Assembly (NCBI GenBank): GCA_041737175.1
Contig: JBGSSF010000003.1
Span: forward strand, 124,001-188,000
Direction: 5' to 3'
DNA from: UBA5072 sp041737175
GTDB taxonomy: Bacteria > Bacteroidota > Bacteroidia > Bacteroidales > UBA10428
DNA length: 64,000 bases
Positions within the stretch are counted from its first letter, which is position 1. The number at the start of each line of letters is the position of its first letter. The position numbers were made by a program, and so were the translations under genes. Under the pieces are notes generated by a model. That model was not told the origin of the DNA. It was given only the letters and a program-made list of their open reading frames with translations, and searched no databases. This document shows positions 25,532 through 36,913 of the stretch, piece after piece.

Positions 25532-26497
25532 ATGATCATAATCACCGGAGCAGCAGGTTTTATCGGAAGTAATCTCACTGGTTTCATGAATGCCCAGGGG
25601 TATCTGAACCTTGGTCTTGTGGACTCCTTTGATAATGAGAATAAAAGCGGGAATTTAGCCGGTAAAACATGCAAAATCAGGATACACCGGGATGAATTCT
25701 CGTCCTGGCTCGATCAAAACAACCACAAGGTCAGGTATATCATTCATCTGGGCGCAAGGACCGATACCGCCGAGTTTGATAAATCGGTTTTTGACAAACT
25801 GAACCTGGGTTACTCCAAGAAAATCTGGACTGCTTGTTCGAAATATGCTATTCCCCTGATATATGCTTCATCCGCCGCCACATACGGCAACGGGGAATTT
25901 GGTTATCGCGATGATCATGAGATCATCCAAAAATTAAAACCATTAAATCCTTACGGTGAGTCGAAAAATGATTTTGATAAATGGGTGCTGGCTCAGTGTG
26001 AGACACCACCATTCTGGTCAGGCTTAAAATTCTTCAATGTATACGGTCCCAATGAGTATCATAAAGGACGGATGGCTTCCGTGGTATTCCATGCCTTTCA
26101 TCAGATCAGACAAACCGGGGGGATGAAATTGTTCCGTTCGCACAAACCAGGCATTCCGGACGGTGGACAGGCCCGGGATTTCATTTACGTTAAAGATGTG
26201 GTAGATGTTATTTTCTGGCTCTTCACACATCCGGCGCCTTCAGGTATTTATAATCTGGGGACCGGCAAAGCCCGCACATTTCTTGATCTGACCCATGCGA
26301 CATTCAATGCCATGCATCTTGAACCTGCCATCGGGTATATTGACACTCCCCTGGATATCCGGGATAAGTACCAGTATTTTACAGAAGCCCGAATGGAAAA
26401 ACTTCGCAGGGCAGGTTATACCGGGGAATTTCAATCGCTTGAAGCAGGTGTGGAGGATTATGTCCGCAATTATTTATTGGTAAACAGCTATTATTGA
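25532..26497 (+). CDS. hldD: ADP-L-glycero-D-manno-heptose 6-epimerase
   Basis: Epimerises the ADP-heptose precursor of lipopolysaccharide inner core. It is 321 residues from the ATG at 25532, which puts the NAD(P)-binding IITGAAGFIGSNL at the N-terminus; the upstream in-frame ATG at 25505 adds nine unlikely residues. It is a short-chain dehydrogenase fold with YASSAATYGNGEFGY (Ser/Thr site), the catalytic pair in PYGESKNDFDKW (Tyr and Lys), and RDFIYVKDVVDVIFWL. The length and the heptose-type motifs distinguish it from GalE. Its presence implies a heptose-containing LPS core. Confidence 0.9.
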   Translation: MIIITGAAGFIGSNLTGFMNAQGYLNLGLVDSFDNENKSGNLAGKTCKIRIHRDEFSSWLDQNNHKVRYIIHLGARTDTAEFDKSVFDKLNLGYSKKIWTACSKYAIPLIYASSAATYGNGEFGYRDDHEIIQKLKPLNPYGESKNDFDKWVLAQCETPPFWSGLKFFNVYGPNEYHKGRMASVVFHAFHQIRQTGGMKLFRSHKPGIPDGGQARDFIYVKDVVDVIFWLFTHPAPSGIYNLGTGKARTFLDLTHATFNAMHLEPAIGYIDTPLDIRDKYQYFTEARMEKLRRAGYTGEFQSLEAGVEDYVRNYLLVNSYY

Positions 26498-26577
26498 CTG
26501 CAACAATTCCTGCACATGCTTGTTATTTATTAGACTTTGCAGGTATCAGACTGCCTTATTTTTCCCTTAAAGTTTAG

Positions 26578-26585
26578 TAAATTTG
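26578..26585 (+). promoter_or_regulatory. Bacteroidota -7 box upstream of sucA
   Basis: TAAATTTG matches TAnnTTTG, 41 nt before the sucA ATG at 26626. No good -33 partner is seen. Confidence 0.4.
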
Positions 26586-26625
26586 AACAGACAGCTCAGC
26601 ATTGTATCAATCTAACCTAATTTTA

Positions 26626-29439
<2,814 letters not shown>

Positions 29440-29454
29440 TCCGATATACTGTAT

Positions 29455-30672
29455 ATGATCATTGAGATTAAAATACCCGGCGCAGGTGAATCAATAACTG
29501 AGGTTGCCATTGGGAACTGGCTTGCAGACCATGGCAGCCGGGTTGAAAAAGATCAGGAAATAGCCGAAGTCGAAACCGATAAAGCAACACTGCCTTTGAT
29601 TGCGCCGGAATCAGGACAATTGAATATCCTCGTTAAAGCCGGTGATAAGGCACAGGTAGGTGATGTGGCATGTACGATTGATACGGAAGGGAAGGGAGAA
29701 GCGGCACCGAGGAGTGAAGCGACGAAGGCCCCGCCAGCGGCGGGGGCGGCAGCAGCAGTAGAAGAAGTTACTCCCAAGCCCACAATAAAAGCGACTCCCC
29801 TGGCGAAAAACATCATGCAGCAGCACAATCTCGACATCGATGCCATCATCCGGGGTTTAAGAAAGATCACCCGGCAGGAGGTTGAAATGGTAATAAGCAA
29901 TCAGTCCGGGGTACCCGCCTCACCCGCTGTATTCACCTCCGGCCGTGATATCACCCGAACGCCCATGTCTCCCCTCCGACGGAAACTCAGCAAGCGGTTG
30001 GTATCGGTCAAAAATGAGACCGCTATGCTCACCACCTTTAATGAGGTTGACATGAGCGCTGTTATGGATCTGCGGAGGAAATACCAATCGCTGTTCCAGG
30101 AAAAACACGGACTGAAACTGGGCCTGGTGTCTTTTTTCACAAAGGCATGCGCCGAAGCGCTGGCACTGTTTCCCAGGGTTAACTCCATGATCGACGGAGA
30201 CGACATTCTCACGCCCGGTTTTATTGATATCGCCATCGCCGTCCAAACTGATAAAGGCCTGATGGTGCCGGTTATACGCGATGTGCAGCATCTCAGCATT
30301 TCCCGGCTTGAGATTGCCATTGCCGAACTGGCGCAAAAGGCAAGGATCGCCCGACTTTCCATTGAAGAAATGACAGGGGGAACATTTACAATCACAAACG
30401 GCGGCGTGTTTGGTTCCATGCTTTCAACACCGATTTTGAATCCTCCCCAATCCGCCATTCTGGGTATGCACAATATCACGGAGCGCCCGGTGGTTATCAG
30501 CGGGAGCATCGTGGTAAGGCCTATGATGTATCTTGCCTTATCTTACGATCACAGGTTGATCGACGGCCGTGACTCCGTAAGCTTTCTGGTTAAGGTGAAA
30601 GAGTTCATCGAATCACCGCTCAAAATGTTGAAGGAAGGTGAGGAAGGCGAGAAATTATTGCTGGATTTATAG
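29455..30672 (+). CDS. sucB: Dihydrolipoamide succinyltransferase (2-oxoglutarate dehydrogenase E2)
   Basis: 405 residues with three modules. The N-terminal lipoyl domain has Lys43 in VETDKATLPL. An Ala/Pro/Glu-rich linker runs around 80-110. A short E1/E3-binding domain (TPLAKNIMQQHNLDIDAI) is followed by the CoA-dependent acyltransferase core with the catalytic SYDHRLIDGRD (His366, Asp370). Earlier core motifs are TTFNEVDMSAVMDLR and AVQTDKGLMVPVIRD. It sits 15 nt after sucA, so co-transcription is near certain. The lipase-like gene follows 52 nt after. The assignment as succinyl- rather than acetyltransferase rests on the pairing with SucA. Confidence 0.95.
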   Translation: MIIEIKIPGAGESITEVAIGNWLADHGSRVEKDQEIAEVETDKATLPLIAPESGQLNILVKAGDKAQVGDVACTIDTEGKGEAAPRSEATKAPPAAGAAAAVEEVTPKPTIKATPLAKNIMQQHNLDIDAIIRGLRKITRQEVEMVISNQSGVPASPAVFTSGRDITRTPMSPLRRKLSKRLVSVKNETAMLTTFNEVDMSAVMDLRRKYQSLFQEKHGLKLGLVSFFTKACAEALALFPRVNSMIDGDDILTPGFIDIAIAVQTDKGLMVPVIRDVQHLSISRLEIAIAELAQKARIARLSIEEMTGGTFTITNGGVFGSMLSTPILNPPQSAILGMHNITERPVVISGSIVVRPMMYLALSYDHRLIDGRDSVSFLVKVKEFIESPLKMLKEGEEGEKLLLDL

Positions 30673-30724
30673 TCTGACTGTGTTCTTTTTAATAAATTAG
30701 ACGGGGCTTTAAACATAATAAAAA

Positions 30725-31981
30725 ATGGAAAATCATGTAAGATCCAAAGGATCCATCATCTCAATGTATGGTTTCCTGTTGTTACTGTTAATTTTTGTGG
30801 CTGTTTCCTGTAATAAGGAGGATGATAACCAGAACAATGATGATATTTTCCTCCTTGATTATTCCTCAATCGGTCTTTGGCCTGTTGATCTCGTTAAATC
30901 ATCCCTGTCCAGCCGGGTTGGCGAATACCCCGAAATTGCTGATATTATTGACCATGCCCGGTATGGCGTGCAGGTTTATTCCATCGAATATGAAACCCAT
31001 TATCTCGATTCGGTGATAACGGTTTCCGGTTTGGTTAGCATGCCCGTGGCGGATTCAAAATTCCCGGTCATCAGCTTTCAGAACGGGACAAATACGGCGC
31101 ACGATGATGCACCCACCAAAGCTCCATTAAATGAAGCATTCGTTTTGCTCCAGTTTTTGGCAAGCAACGGGTACATCATTCTTATTCCCGACTACATCGG
31201 GTTTGGATCTTCCGAAAGTATATTACATCCATATTACCATCGCGTCAACACCAATAATGCCGTTATCGATTTGTTGCATGCCTTAAAGGAAATGCAGCTT
31301 AAAGATGATGTACTTGCGGAAAGCAACGACAGTACTTTCCTGATGGGCTATTCACAGGGTGGTTGGGCCACCCTGTCAGTCCTCGATGAAATCGAGAACG
31401 GTGAAGCGACAGATTTTGACATTACAGCTGCCTCCTGCGGTGCAGGTGCATACAATTTAATGACCATGGCGAATTACATTTTTGATGTTGGCAATTACCC
31501 CGGACCTCTGTACCTGCCTTATTTTTTATATTCACAGATAGATATGGGATTGCTTACGGATCCGCTTGAAAAGTATTTTAAGTCTCCCTATTTTGAGAAA
31601 ATTCCACGGTTATTCGATGGCTCCTATACCAATGGTGAAGTAAACAGCGAGTTAACCGATCAGATCACCGATCTGTTAACCGAAGACCTGATTGACAATT
31701 TTGCGGCAGGTCAGGATTTCAGCCAATTGCGGCAACTTCTTCAGGAAAATAGCGTGAGTGCCTGGAATTCAAATGTCAGGATACAATTTTACCACGGCTC
31801 GGCTGATCTTACGGTACCCTCCGCACAATCTTCAGCCATATACCAAAGCTTTATCAACGCAGGCACTGATTCTGAGACAGTTCAGTTTTTCGAATTGAAC
31901 GGATTGGATCATACCACCGGTCTTATACCCTGGGGCATTTCAACCTTGAGCTGGTTTAATGAATTAAGAGATAACAACTGA
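30725..31981 (+). CDS. Lipase-family alpha/beta-hydrolase lipoprotein
   Basis: 418 residues. The lipoprotein signal ends VAVSC with lipidated Cys29. It resembles the secretory lipase/bacterial esterase family. The nucleophile elbow is GYSQGG with Ser210. The probable acid is Asp361 (HGSADLTVP) and the probable base is His396 (GLDHTTG). The oxyanion/acyl-pocket segment NGTNTAHDDAPTKA lies before the elbow. It probably hydrolyses esters at the periplasmic or outer-membrane surface; the substrate is unknown. It lies 13 nt before galT on the same strand, so it may be co-transcribed with it, although no functional link is obvious. Confidence 0.8.
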   Translation: MENHVRSKGSIISMYGFLLLLLIFVAVSCNKEDDNQNNDDIFLLDYSSIGLWPVDLVKSSLSSRVGEYPEIADIIDHARYGVQVYSIEYETHYLDSVITVSGLVSMPVADSKFPVISFQNGTNTAHDDAPTKAPLNEAFVLLQFLASNGYIILIPDYIGFGSSESILHPYYHRVNTNNAVIDLLHALKEMQLKDDVLAESNDSTFLMGYSQGGWATLSVLDEIENGEATDFDITAASCGAGAYNLMTMANYIFDVGNYPGPLYLPYFLYSQIDMGLLTDPLEKYFKSPYFEKIPRLFDGSYTNGEVNSELTDQITDLLTEDLIDNFAAGQDFSQLRQLLQENSVSAWNSNVRIQFYHGSADLTVPSAQSSAIYQSFINAGTDSETVQFFELNGLDHTTGLIPWGISTLSWFNELRDNN

Positions 31982-31994
31982 TTAATATCTTTCT

Positions 31995-33029
31995 ATGATT
32001 CAGCAATTTAGTCATCGCAGATTGAATATTCTCACAGGGGAATGGGTTTTGGTGGCTCCACACAGGACCAAAAGACCCTGGCAGGGACATGAAGAAGGGA
32101 AGGCCATAAAAAACGCTTTGCAGCACGATCCGGCCTGCTATCTTTGTCCCGGTAATACAAGGGCAAACGGAATCACAAATCCGGCCTATACCTCCACATA
32201 TTCCTTCGTGAATGATTTCAGCGCCCTGATTGACAATGTTCCCAAATTCGGAGTTCAGGAATCCAATCTATTGACAGCGCATTCCGAGCGCGGCATATGC
32301 AAGGTGATATGTTTTTCACCCCGACATGATCTGACCCTGGCAGAAATGGATGTACCCGGTATTGAAAGCGTAGTGCGTACCTGGCAGGAGGAATACAGAA
32401 CCCTGGGATCGCATCCGTTTATCAATTATGTTCAGATATTTGAGAACAAAGGGGAAATCATGGGGTGCAGCAATCCGCATCCGCATGGACAGATATGGGC
32501 GCAGGAAACGATCCCTGTTGAACCCGCCAAGGAACAAGCCCATCAGCTCAAGTACAGGAATGATCACCGTGCTTCGATGCTACTTGATTATCTGCAGCTT
32601 GAATTGAATAAAAAGGAAAGGATCATTTACGAAAATGAAGGATTTGTCGTACTTGTGCCATTCTGGGCGGTGTGGCCCTATGAGAGCATGATCCTTCCCA
32701 AAAGAGAAATCCGGCATATCCTTCAGTTTGATGCTGCGGATATCCGCAATCTGGCCAGGGCTATCCAGGTTATCACCATCAAGTATGACAACCTGTTCCG
32801 GGTATCATTCCCCTATTCCGCAGGGATCCACCAGGCTCCCACTGACGGGCTGGAACATGATGAATGGCAAATGCACATGCACTTCTACCCACCTTTGCTG
32901 CGATCGGCCACCATCAAAAAATTCATGGTGGGTTATGAATTGCTGGCCAATCCCCAGCGTGATATTACCGCGGAAACGAGCGCAGCCATTCTGAGAGAAT
33001 TACCGGATAACCATTACAGCAGGGATTAG
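31995..33029 (+). CDS. galT: Galactose-1-phosphate uridylyltransferase
   Basis: Leloir-pathway transfer of UMP from UDP-glucose to galactose 1-phosphate. It has 344 residues. The HIT-like active site is NPHPHGQIW, with His164 as the nucleophile (equivalent to E. coli His166), and His162 nearby. The N-terminal zinc-site CYLCPGN gives a CxxC pair. Other motifs are VLVPFWAVWPYESMILPKRE and the C-terminal MHMHFYPPLLRS. The first codons are 13 nt after the lipase stop. It ends 3 nt from the convergent LytTR regulator. No galK or galE is in the window. Confidence 0.95.
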   Translation: MIQQFSHRRLNILTGEWVLVAPHRTKRPWQGHEEGKAIKNALQHDPACYLCPGNTRANGITNPAYTSTYSFVNDFSALIDNVPKFGVQESNLLTAHSERGICKVICFSPRHDLTLAEMDVPGIESVVRTWQEEYRTLGSHPFINYVQIFENKGEIMGCSNPHPHGQIWAQETIPVEPAKEQAHQLKYRNDHRASMLLDYLQLELNKKERIIYENEGFVVLVPFWAVWPYESMILPKREIRHILQFDAADIRNLARAIQVITIKYDNLFRVSFPYSAGIHQAPTDGLEHDEWQMHMHFYPPLLRSATIKKFMVGYELLANPQRDITAETSAAILRELPDNHYSRD

Positions 33030-33032
33030 AAA

Positions 33033-33749
33033 CTACAGAAAGTTTTTATTGACAAATTCCTGGAACTTTTCCTTGTACTGATCACTTACGGGAATATACA
33101 CTTTACCGAAAACAATCCGGCTGCGTTCGATTGTATCAATTTTTTCGAGATTGACGATAAAGGATCGGTGGATCCGCATAAAGGTTGATTCGGGAAGTTT
33201 CGATTCAAGCAATTTAAGTGATGTCAGCGATAGAACGGGCTTGGGGTCATTTTTCGTATAAACCTTGACATAATCTTTGAGACCCTCTATGTACAGGATA
33301 TCATTGAAGTTAATTCTTCTGATCTTATATTCCGATTTCAGAAAAAGAAATTCACTGTTGGCATCCACCTGATTCATTTCGGCTTTCTGCTCAAGCCGGA
33401 TAAGCCGGAGCGTTTTTTGCACGGCCTTGAAAAACTCCTCGTAACTGAATGGCTTCAGAAGGTAATCAACCACGTCGAGCCTGTAACCCTCAAGTGCATA
33501 TTTTTCATATGCCGTGGTGAAAATAACCTTGGGACCCTTTGCCATGGCCCGGGTAAATTCAATGCCCGTGAGATCGGGCATCTGAATATCCACAAATATC
33601 AAATCGACCGTCTGATCAGCCATGAAGTCCACGGCATCCAGCGGATTGTCGAACTTCCCAACGAGAACCAGGCCGGGGGTCTTCTCAATATAACCAGCCA
33701 CCAACTGCAGGGCAAGAGGTTCGTCGTCAATGGCAATTGTATTTATCAT
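33033..33749 (-). CDS. LytTR-family response regulator
   Basis: 238 residues. The N-terminal receiver has the acidic pair Asp8-Asp9, phosphoacceptor Asp54 (LIFVDIQMPDLTG) and the conserved Thr/Lys positions (IFTTAYEKYA, DYLLKPFSYEEF). A C-terminal LytTR DNA-binding domain follows (FLFLKSEYKIRRINFNDILYI to FMRIHRSFIVNLEKI). Such regulators bind direct repeats near target promoters. It follows the histidine kinase by 4 nt and ends the minus-strand cluster that starts with the TolC gene at 39605, so the efflux genes are its likely targets. No target site was identified. Confidence 0.93.
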   Translation of the reverse strand: MINTIAIDDEPLALQLVAGYIEKTPGLVLVGKFDNPLDAVDFMADQTVDLIFVDIQMPDLTGIEFTRAMAKGPKVIFTTAYEKYALEGYRLDVVDYLLKPFSYEEFFKAVQKTLRLIRLEQKAEMNQVDANSEFLFLKSEYKIRRINFNDILYIEGLKDYVKVYTKNDPKPVLSLTSLKLLESKLPESTFMRIHRSFIVNLEKIDTIERSRIVFGKVYIPVSDQYKEKFQEFVNKNFL

Positions 33750-33753
33750 GCGA

Positions 33754-34863
33754 TCAGCCTTTACCTAAGGAAATTTTTACCAATACATTGAAGACTGAAC
33801 CGGTTTGGTCTATCTTTAATTCATGCCTGCCCGGGTAAAGAAGATTCAGCCGCTTGCTGATATTCTCGAGACCAATGCCGGTATGCCCGTCTTCGGTTTC
33901 ATCACCGTTGTTTACAATACTATTGTGACATTTGAAGATAATAAATTCTTTTGACACTTCCATGGCAATATCAATGAAAGATTTCTCACGATAACTGATG
34001 CCATGTTTGAAGGCATTTTCAATAATCGTAATGAACAGAAGCGGTGGAATGGCGGTATTCTCATACTTCGACGGAAACGCAACACTTAATTTTACTTTAT
34101 CACTCATTCTGAGTCTCATCAGATCGATATAGTTATTCATGAAATCAATTTCCTGGCTTAGCTGTGTTTCTCCGCTGTCTGATTCATACAAGAGGTACCT
34201 CATCATCCGGGACAGTTTAAGCACCGCATTCTGTGAATCCTCTGTATTGATGCCGATCAACGCATAGATATTGTTCAGCGTATTGAAGAAGAAATGCGGG
34301 CTTATCTGATTCTTCAGAAACGCGAGTTCTGAATTCAGTTTCTCTTTTTCCAGTTCCTTCTGTTTCTTTTCGATGTGGGCATGACGCTCCAGGCTCCTCA
34401 GACCAAAAGCAAATACTGTAATGACCAGGGCGGTAAAGGTGAAATTATATAGATGCATCGGTCCAAAGGGCCTGAAAACACGCCTGTCTTTAGGTGGCCC
34501 GGGGTCCTCACGATTTTCGATCGGCCTTCTGCTCATTTGATCTTGACGTTCATCGCGGATTTCGCGATTAAATATATAGGAAAAACTGAAAAATGTTACC
34601 AAAAACAGGCAGACAGCCAACAGGGTTGCTGACAGGTAATATTGGGCCCTTCTGTTGCTGAAAAAATACCTTGGAATTAAAACAAGATAGTTGGTGTAAA
34701 AGATAATGCCATTAATGGCTGCGCTAATATAATAAACCCATAAAAACTCTTTAGGGACATTCCACCGGTTAAAGTTATATAAAGGCAGACCCAGTAAAAT
34801 ACACCATGCGGCAACATGCAACAGGACCTGCATTTTCTTTCCTTGTAATCTTGGAGATTTCAT
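33754..34863 (-). CDS. LytS-type sensor histidine kinase
   Basis: 369 residues. Four N-terminal hydrophobic segments (about residues 10-35, 40-60, 70-92, 135-152) make a membrane module with no large extracellular domain. A coiled-coil linker (EKKQKELEKEKLNSELAF) leads to the His_kinase domain NQISPHFFFNTLNNIYALI. Its His is the phosphoacceptor in this family. A short ATPase domain follows with IIENAFKHGIS and GIGLENISKRLNLLY. The cognate regulator is the LytTR gene 4 nt downstream. Upstream is the ABC permease (18 nt). Membrane stress or substrates of the efflux system are plausible inputs. Confidence 0.92.
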   Translation of the reverse strand: MKSPRLQGKKMQVLLHVAAWCILLGLPLYNFNRWNVPKEFLWVYYISAAINGIIFYTNYLVLIPRYFFSNRRAQYYLSATLLAVCLFLVTFFSFSYIFNREIRDERQDQMSRRPIENREDPGPPKDRRVFRPFGPMHLYNFTFTALVITVFAFGLRSLERHAHIEKKQKELEKEKLNSELAFLKNQISPHFFFNTLNNIYALIGINTEDSQNAVLKLSRMMRYLLYESDSGETQLSQEIDFMNNYIDLMRLRMSDKVKLSVAFPSKYENTAIPPLLFITIIENAFKHGISYREKSFIDIAMEVSKEFIIFKCHNSIVNNGDETEDGHTGIGLENISKRLNLLYPGRHELKIDQTGSVFNVLVKISLGKG

Positions 34864-34881
34864 AAGAACATTTTTGTCAGA

Positions 34882-36105
34882 CTACTCATACCGCAACGCA
34901 TCGATCGGATTCAGACTGGCCGCTTTCCGGGCCGGATACCAGCCAAAAAACACACCAATGGCGAAACACACTGCAAATGCAAGTACTACAGATTGTGTCT
35001 GAACATAAGCTTTGGTGTCCATGAGCGAGCCCGCGCCCTTCGCAATGATGTAGCCTAATATTACACCAAAGACCCCTCCAAGGATGCTCAGAATGATGGA
35101 TTCTACCAGGAACTGCTTGAGAATATCCTGGCTGCGACCGCCAATGGACATGCGAAGTCCGATTTCACGCGTACGCTCTGTAACCGAGACAAACATGATA
35201 TTCATAATGCCAATTCCGCCTACCAGGAGAGATATGGCAGCAATGGCCCCAAGGAGATAGGTCATGATGCTCATCATGGAAGTCAATGTTTCCATCAGCT
35301 CCGATTGTGACATGATCCTGAAATCGTTCTCATCGGAATCTTTCAGCTTATGTGTCCTGCGAAGGATCTCCTCTATTTCCGTCTTGGCAGCATCACTTTT
35401 CTCTTCACTTACAGCGGATGCATAAATGCCGTTTATATAATCGATGGCAGCCAGACGTCTCTGGACAGTTGTCCAGGGTGCAATGATCAGATCATCCTGG
35501 TCCTGTCCCATTCCGCTCTCACCCTTTTCCTCCAACAGGCCGATGATCAGAAATGGAATATTCTTGATCCTGATGGATAATCCAACCGGATCCGTGCCTT
35601 CGTCAAAAAGGTTCTCCACCACTGTTTGTCCCACAAGACAAACTTTTGCCATACTCTTTTCCTCAGCTTCCGTAAATACCCTTCCACTCTTGATCGCAAA
35701 CTTTCTGATTCCGAGGTATTCCTCGCTGGCGCCATAAACAGAGGTTTGCGCATTTTTATTGCCGTAAATGACCTGTCCGCCGCTCGAACGTATTTCAGGT
35801 GATACAGCAGCCACATATACGGCTTCATTACGCAGTGTGTTGACATCGGCTATTTTCAGTGTCATGGAACTGCCACTTCCCAGGTTTACACCTCCCCGCC
35901 GCTGGAAATTGGGCATAACCATGATCATATTGGTACCCATGGCGGACATTTCTTCACGCATGCTTCTTTTGGAGCCCTCACCCAGAGCGAGCATGGCGAT
36001 AACCGAAGCCACACCGATGATAATTCCCAGCATTGTCAGAATTGCCCTTAACCGGTTCCTCACCAGGGCTCTGACGGCGATTCTTATTAGATTCGAAAAA
36101 CTCAT
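34882..36105 (-). CDS. MacB-type ABC transporter permease (FtsX-like)
   Basis: 407 residues. The N-terminal membrane helix (LTMLGIIIGVASVIAMLALGE, about 24-44) is followed by a periplasmic MacB_PCD domain to about residue 270. Three C-terminal helices form an FtsX-type permease domain containing GGIGIMNIMFVSVTERTREIG. It lacks the fused ATPase found in MacB; the separate gene 36121-36879 supplies it. This mechanotransmission family couples ATP hydrolysis to outer-membrane exit through TolC. It lies between the ATPase (15 nt) and the kinase, giving a complete export cluster. Confidence 0.92.
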   Translation of the reverse strand: MSFSNLIRIAVRALVRNRLRAILTMLGIIIGVASVIAMLALGEGSKRSMREEMSAMGTNMIMVMPNFQRRGGVNLGSGSSMTLKIADVNTLRNEAVYVAAVSPEIRSSGGQVIYGNKNAQTSVYGASEEYLGIRKFAIKSGRVFTEAEEKSMAKVCLVGQTVVENLFDEGTDPVGLSIRIKNIPFLIIGLLEEKGESGMGQDQDDLIIAPWTTVQRRLAAIDYINGIYASAVSEEKSDAAKTEIEEILRRTHKLKDSDENDFRIMSQSELMETLTSMMSIMTYLLGAIAAISLLVGGIGIMNIMFVSVTERTREIGLRMSIGGRSQDILKQFLVESIILSILGGVFGVILGYIIAKGAGSLMDTKAYVQTQSVVLAFAVCFAIGVFFGWYPARKAASLNPIDALRYE

Positions 36106-36120
36106 AGTGTATGATTTATT

Positions 36121-36879
36121 TTATGAATCAAATTCTTCAATAATTTCTACAGGTAACGTTTTCAGTACTTCTTTGGCAAAAGTCCTTTCTGTTACCATGT
36201 TCTCCCGCTGGATCAGCCCGTCGCGGAATACCACATTGCGCGTGGCAAACCTGGCGATATCCGGTTCATGGGTGACGTATATAATAGTCCTGCCCCGTTC
36301 ATTCAGATCCTGGAACAGTTCCATGATCTCGAATGAAGTGCGTGTATCGAGGTTCCCGGTGGGTTCATCGGCAAGGATCATCACAGGATCGTTCACCAGG
36401 GATCGCGCAATGGCAACCCTTTGCTGCTGACCGCCCGAAAGCTGATTGGGCATATGGTGCATGCGGTCTGCAAGTCCTACTGCATCAAGTGCCTTAATGG
36501 CACGTTCCATTCTCTCTTTCGATTTTACCTTTGGATCATAAAAAAGCGGGAGTTCGACGTTCTCCAAAGCAGTTGTCCTGGGCAATAGATTGTATGCCTG
36601 GAACACAAATCCCAGCTTCTGGTTACGCAACCGGGCAAGATCATCTTTTGATAGTGTGCGTATGTCGACTCCGTCCAGGAAATAATCTCCTTTGGTCGGA
36701 ATATCCAGGCAACCCAAAATATTCAGCATGGTGGATTTTCCCGAACCGCTTGCGCCCATCACGGCCACAAATTCTCCCGCTTCTATCTTCATATCAATTC
36801 CACGAAGCGCATGAACGGTAACCTCACCCACATGGTAGTCCTTTCTGAGGCCTTTGATCTCTATTATCGTTTTAGTCAT
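36121..36879 (-). CDS. ABC transporter ATP-binding protein (MacB/LolD type)
   Basis: 252 residues with a complete nucleotide-binding domain. Motifs are Walker A GASGSGKSTML near 42, the Q-loop FQAYNLLP, signature LSGGQQQRVAIAR, Walker B MILADEP, D-loop NLDT and H-loop YVTHEP. The C-terminus after residue ~220 is a short extension. It pairs with the permease downstream (15 nt) and the adaptor upstream (34 nt). Lipoprotein-release LolD enzymes look alike, but the adjacent adaptor and TolC argue for MacB-type export. Confidence 0.93.
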   Translation of the reverse strand: MTKTIIEIKGLRKDYHVGEVTVHALRGIDMKIEAGEFVAVMGASGSGKSTMLNILGCLDIPTKGDYFLDGVDIRTLSKDDLARLRNQKLGFVFQAYNLLPRTTALENVELPLFYDPKVKSKERMERAIKALDAVGLADRMHHMPNQLSGGQQQRVAIARSLVNDPVMILADEPTGNLDTRTSFEIMELFQDLNERGRTIIYVTHEPDIARFATRNVVFRDGLIQRENMVTERTFAKEVLKTLPVEIIEEFDS

Positions 36880-36913
36880 AATCTAAGTTTTACGATGAAC
36901 ATTTTAGGATAAT

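Noticed and set aside
29553..30509. Two long minus-strand reading frames (115 and 202 codons) antisense to sucB
   Set aside because: They lie entirely within sucB, have low-complexity Ser/Ala-rich translations with no recognisable motif, and are explained by codon bias on the coding strand.
35768..36430. 220-codon plus-strand frame across the ABC permease/ATPase junction
   Set aside because: It is antisense to two clear genes, with no motif or plausible start signal.
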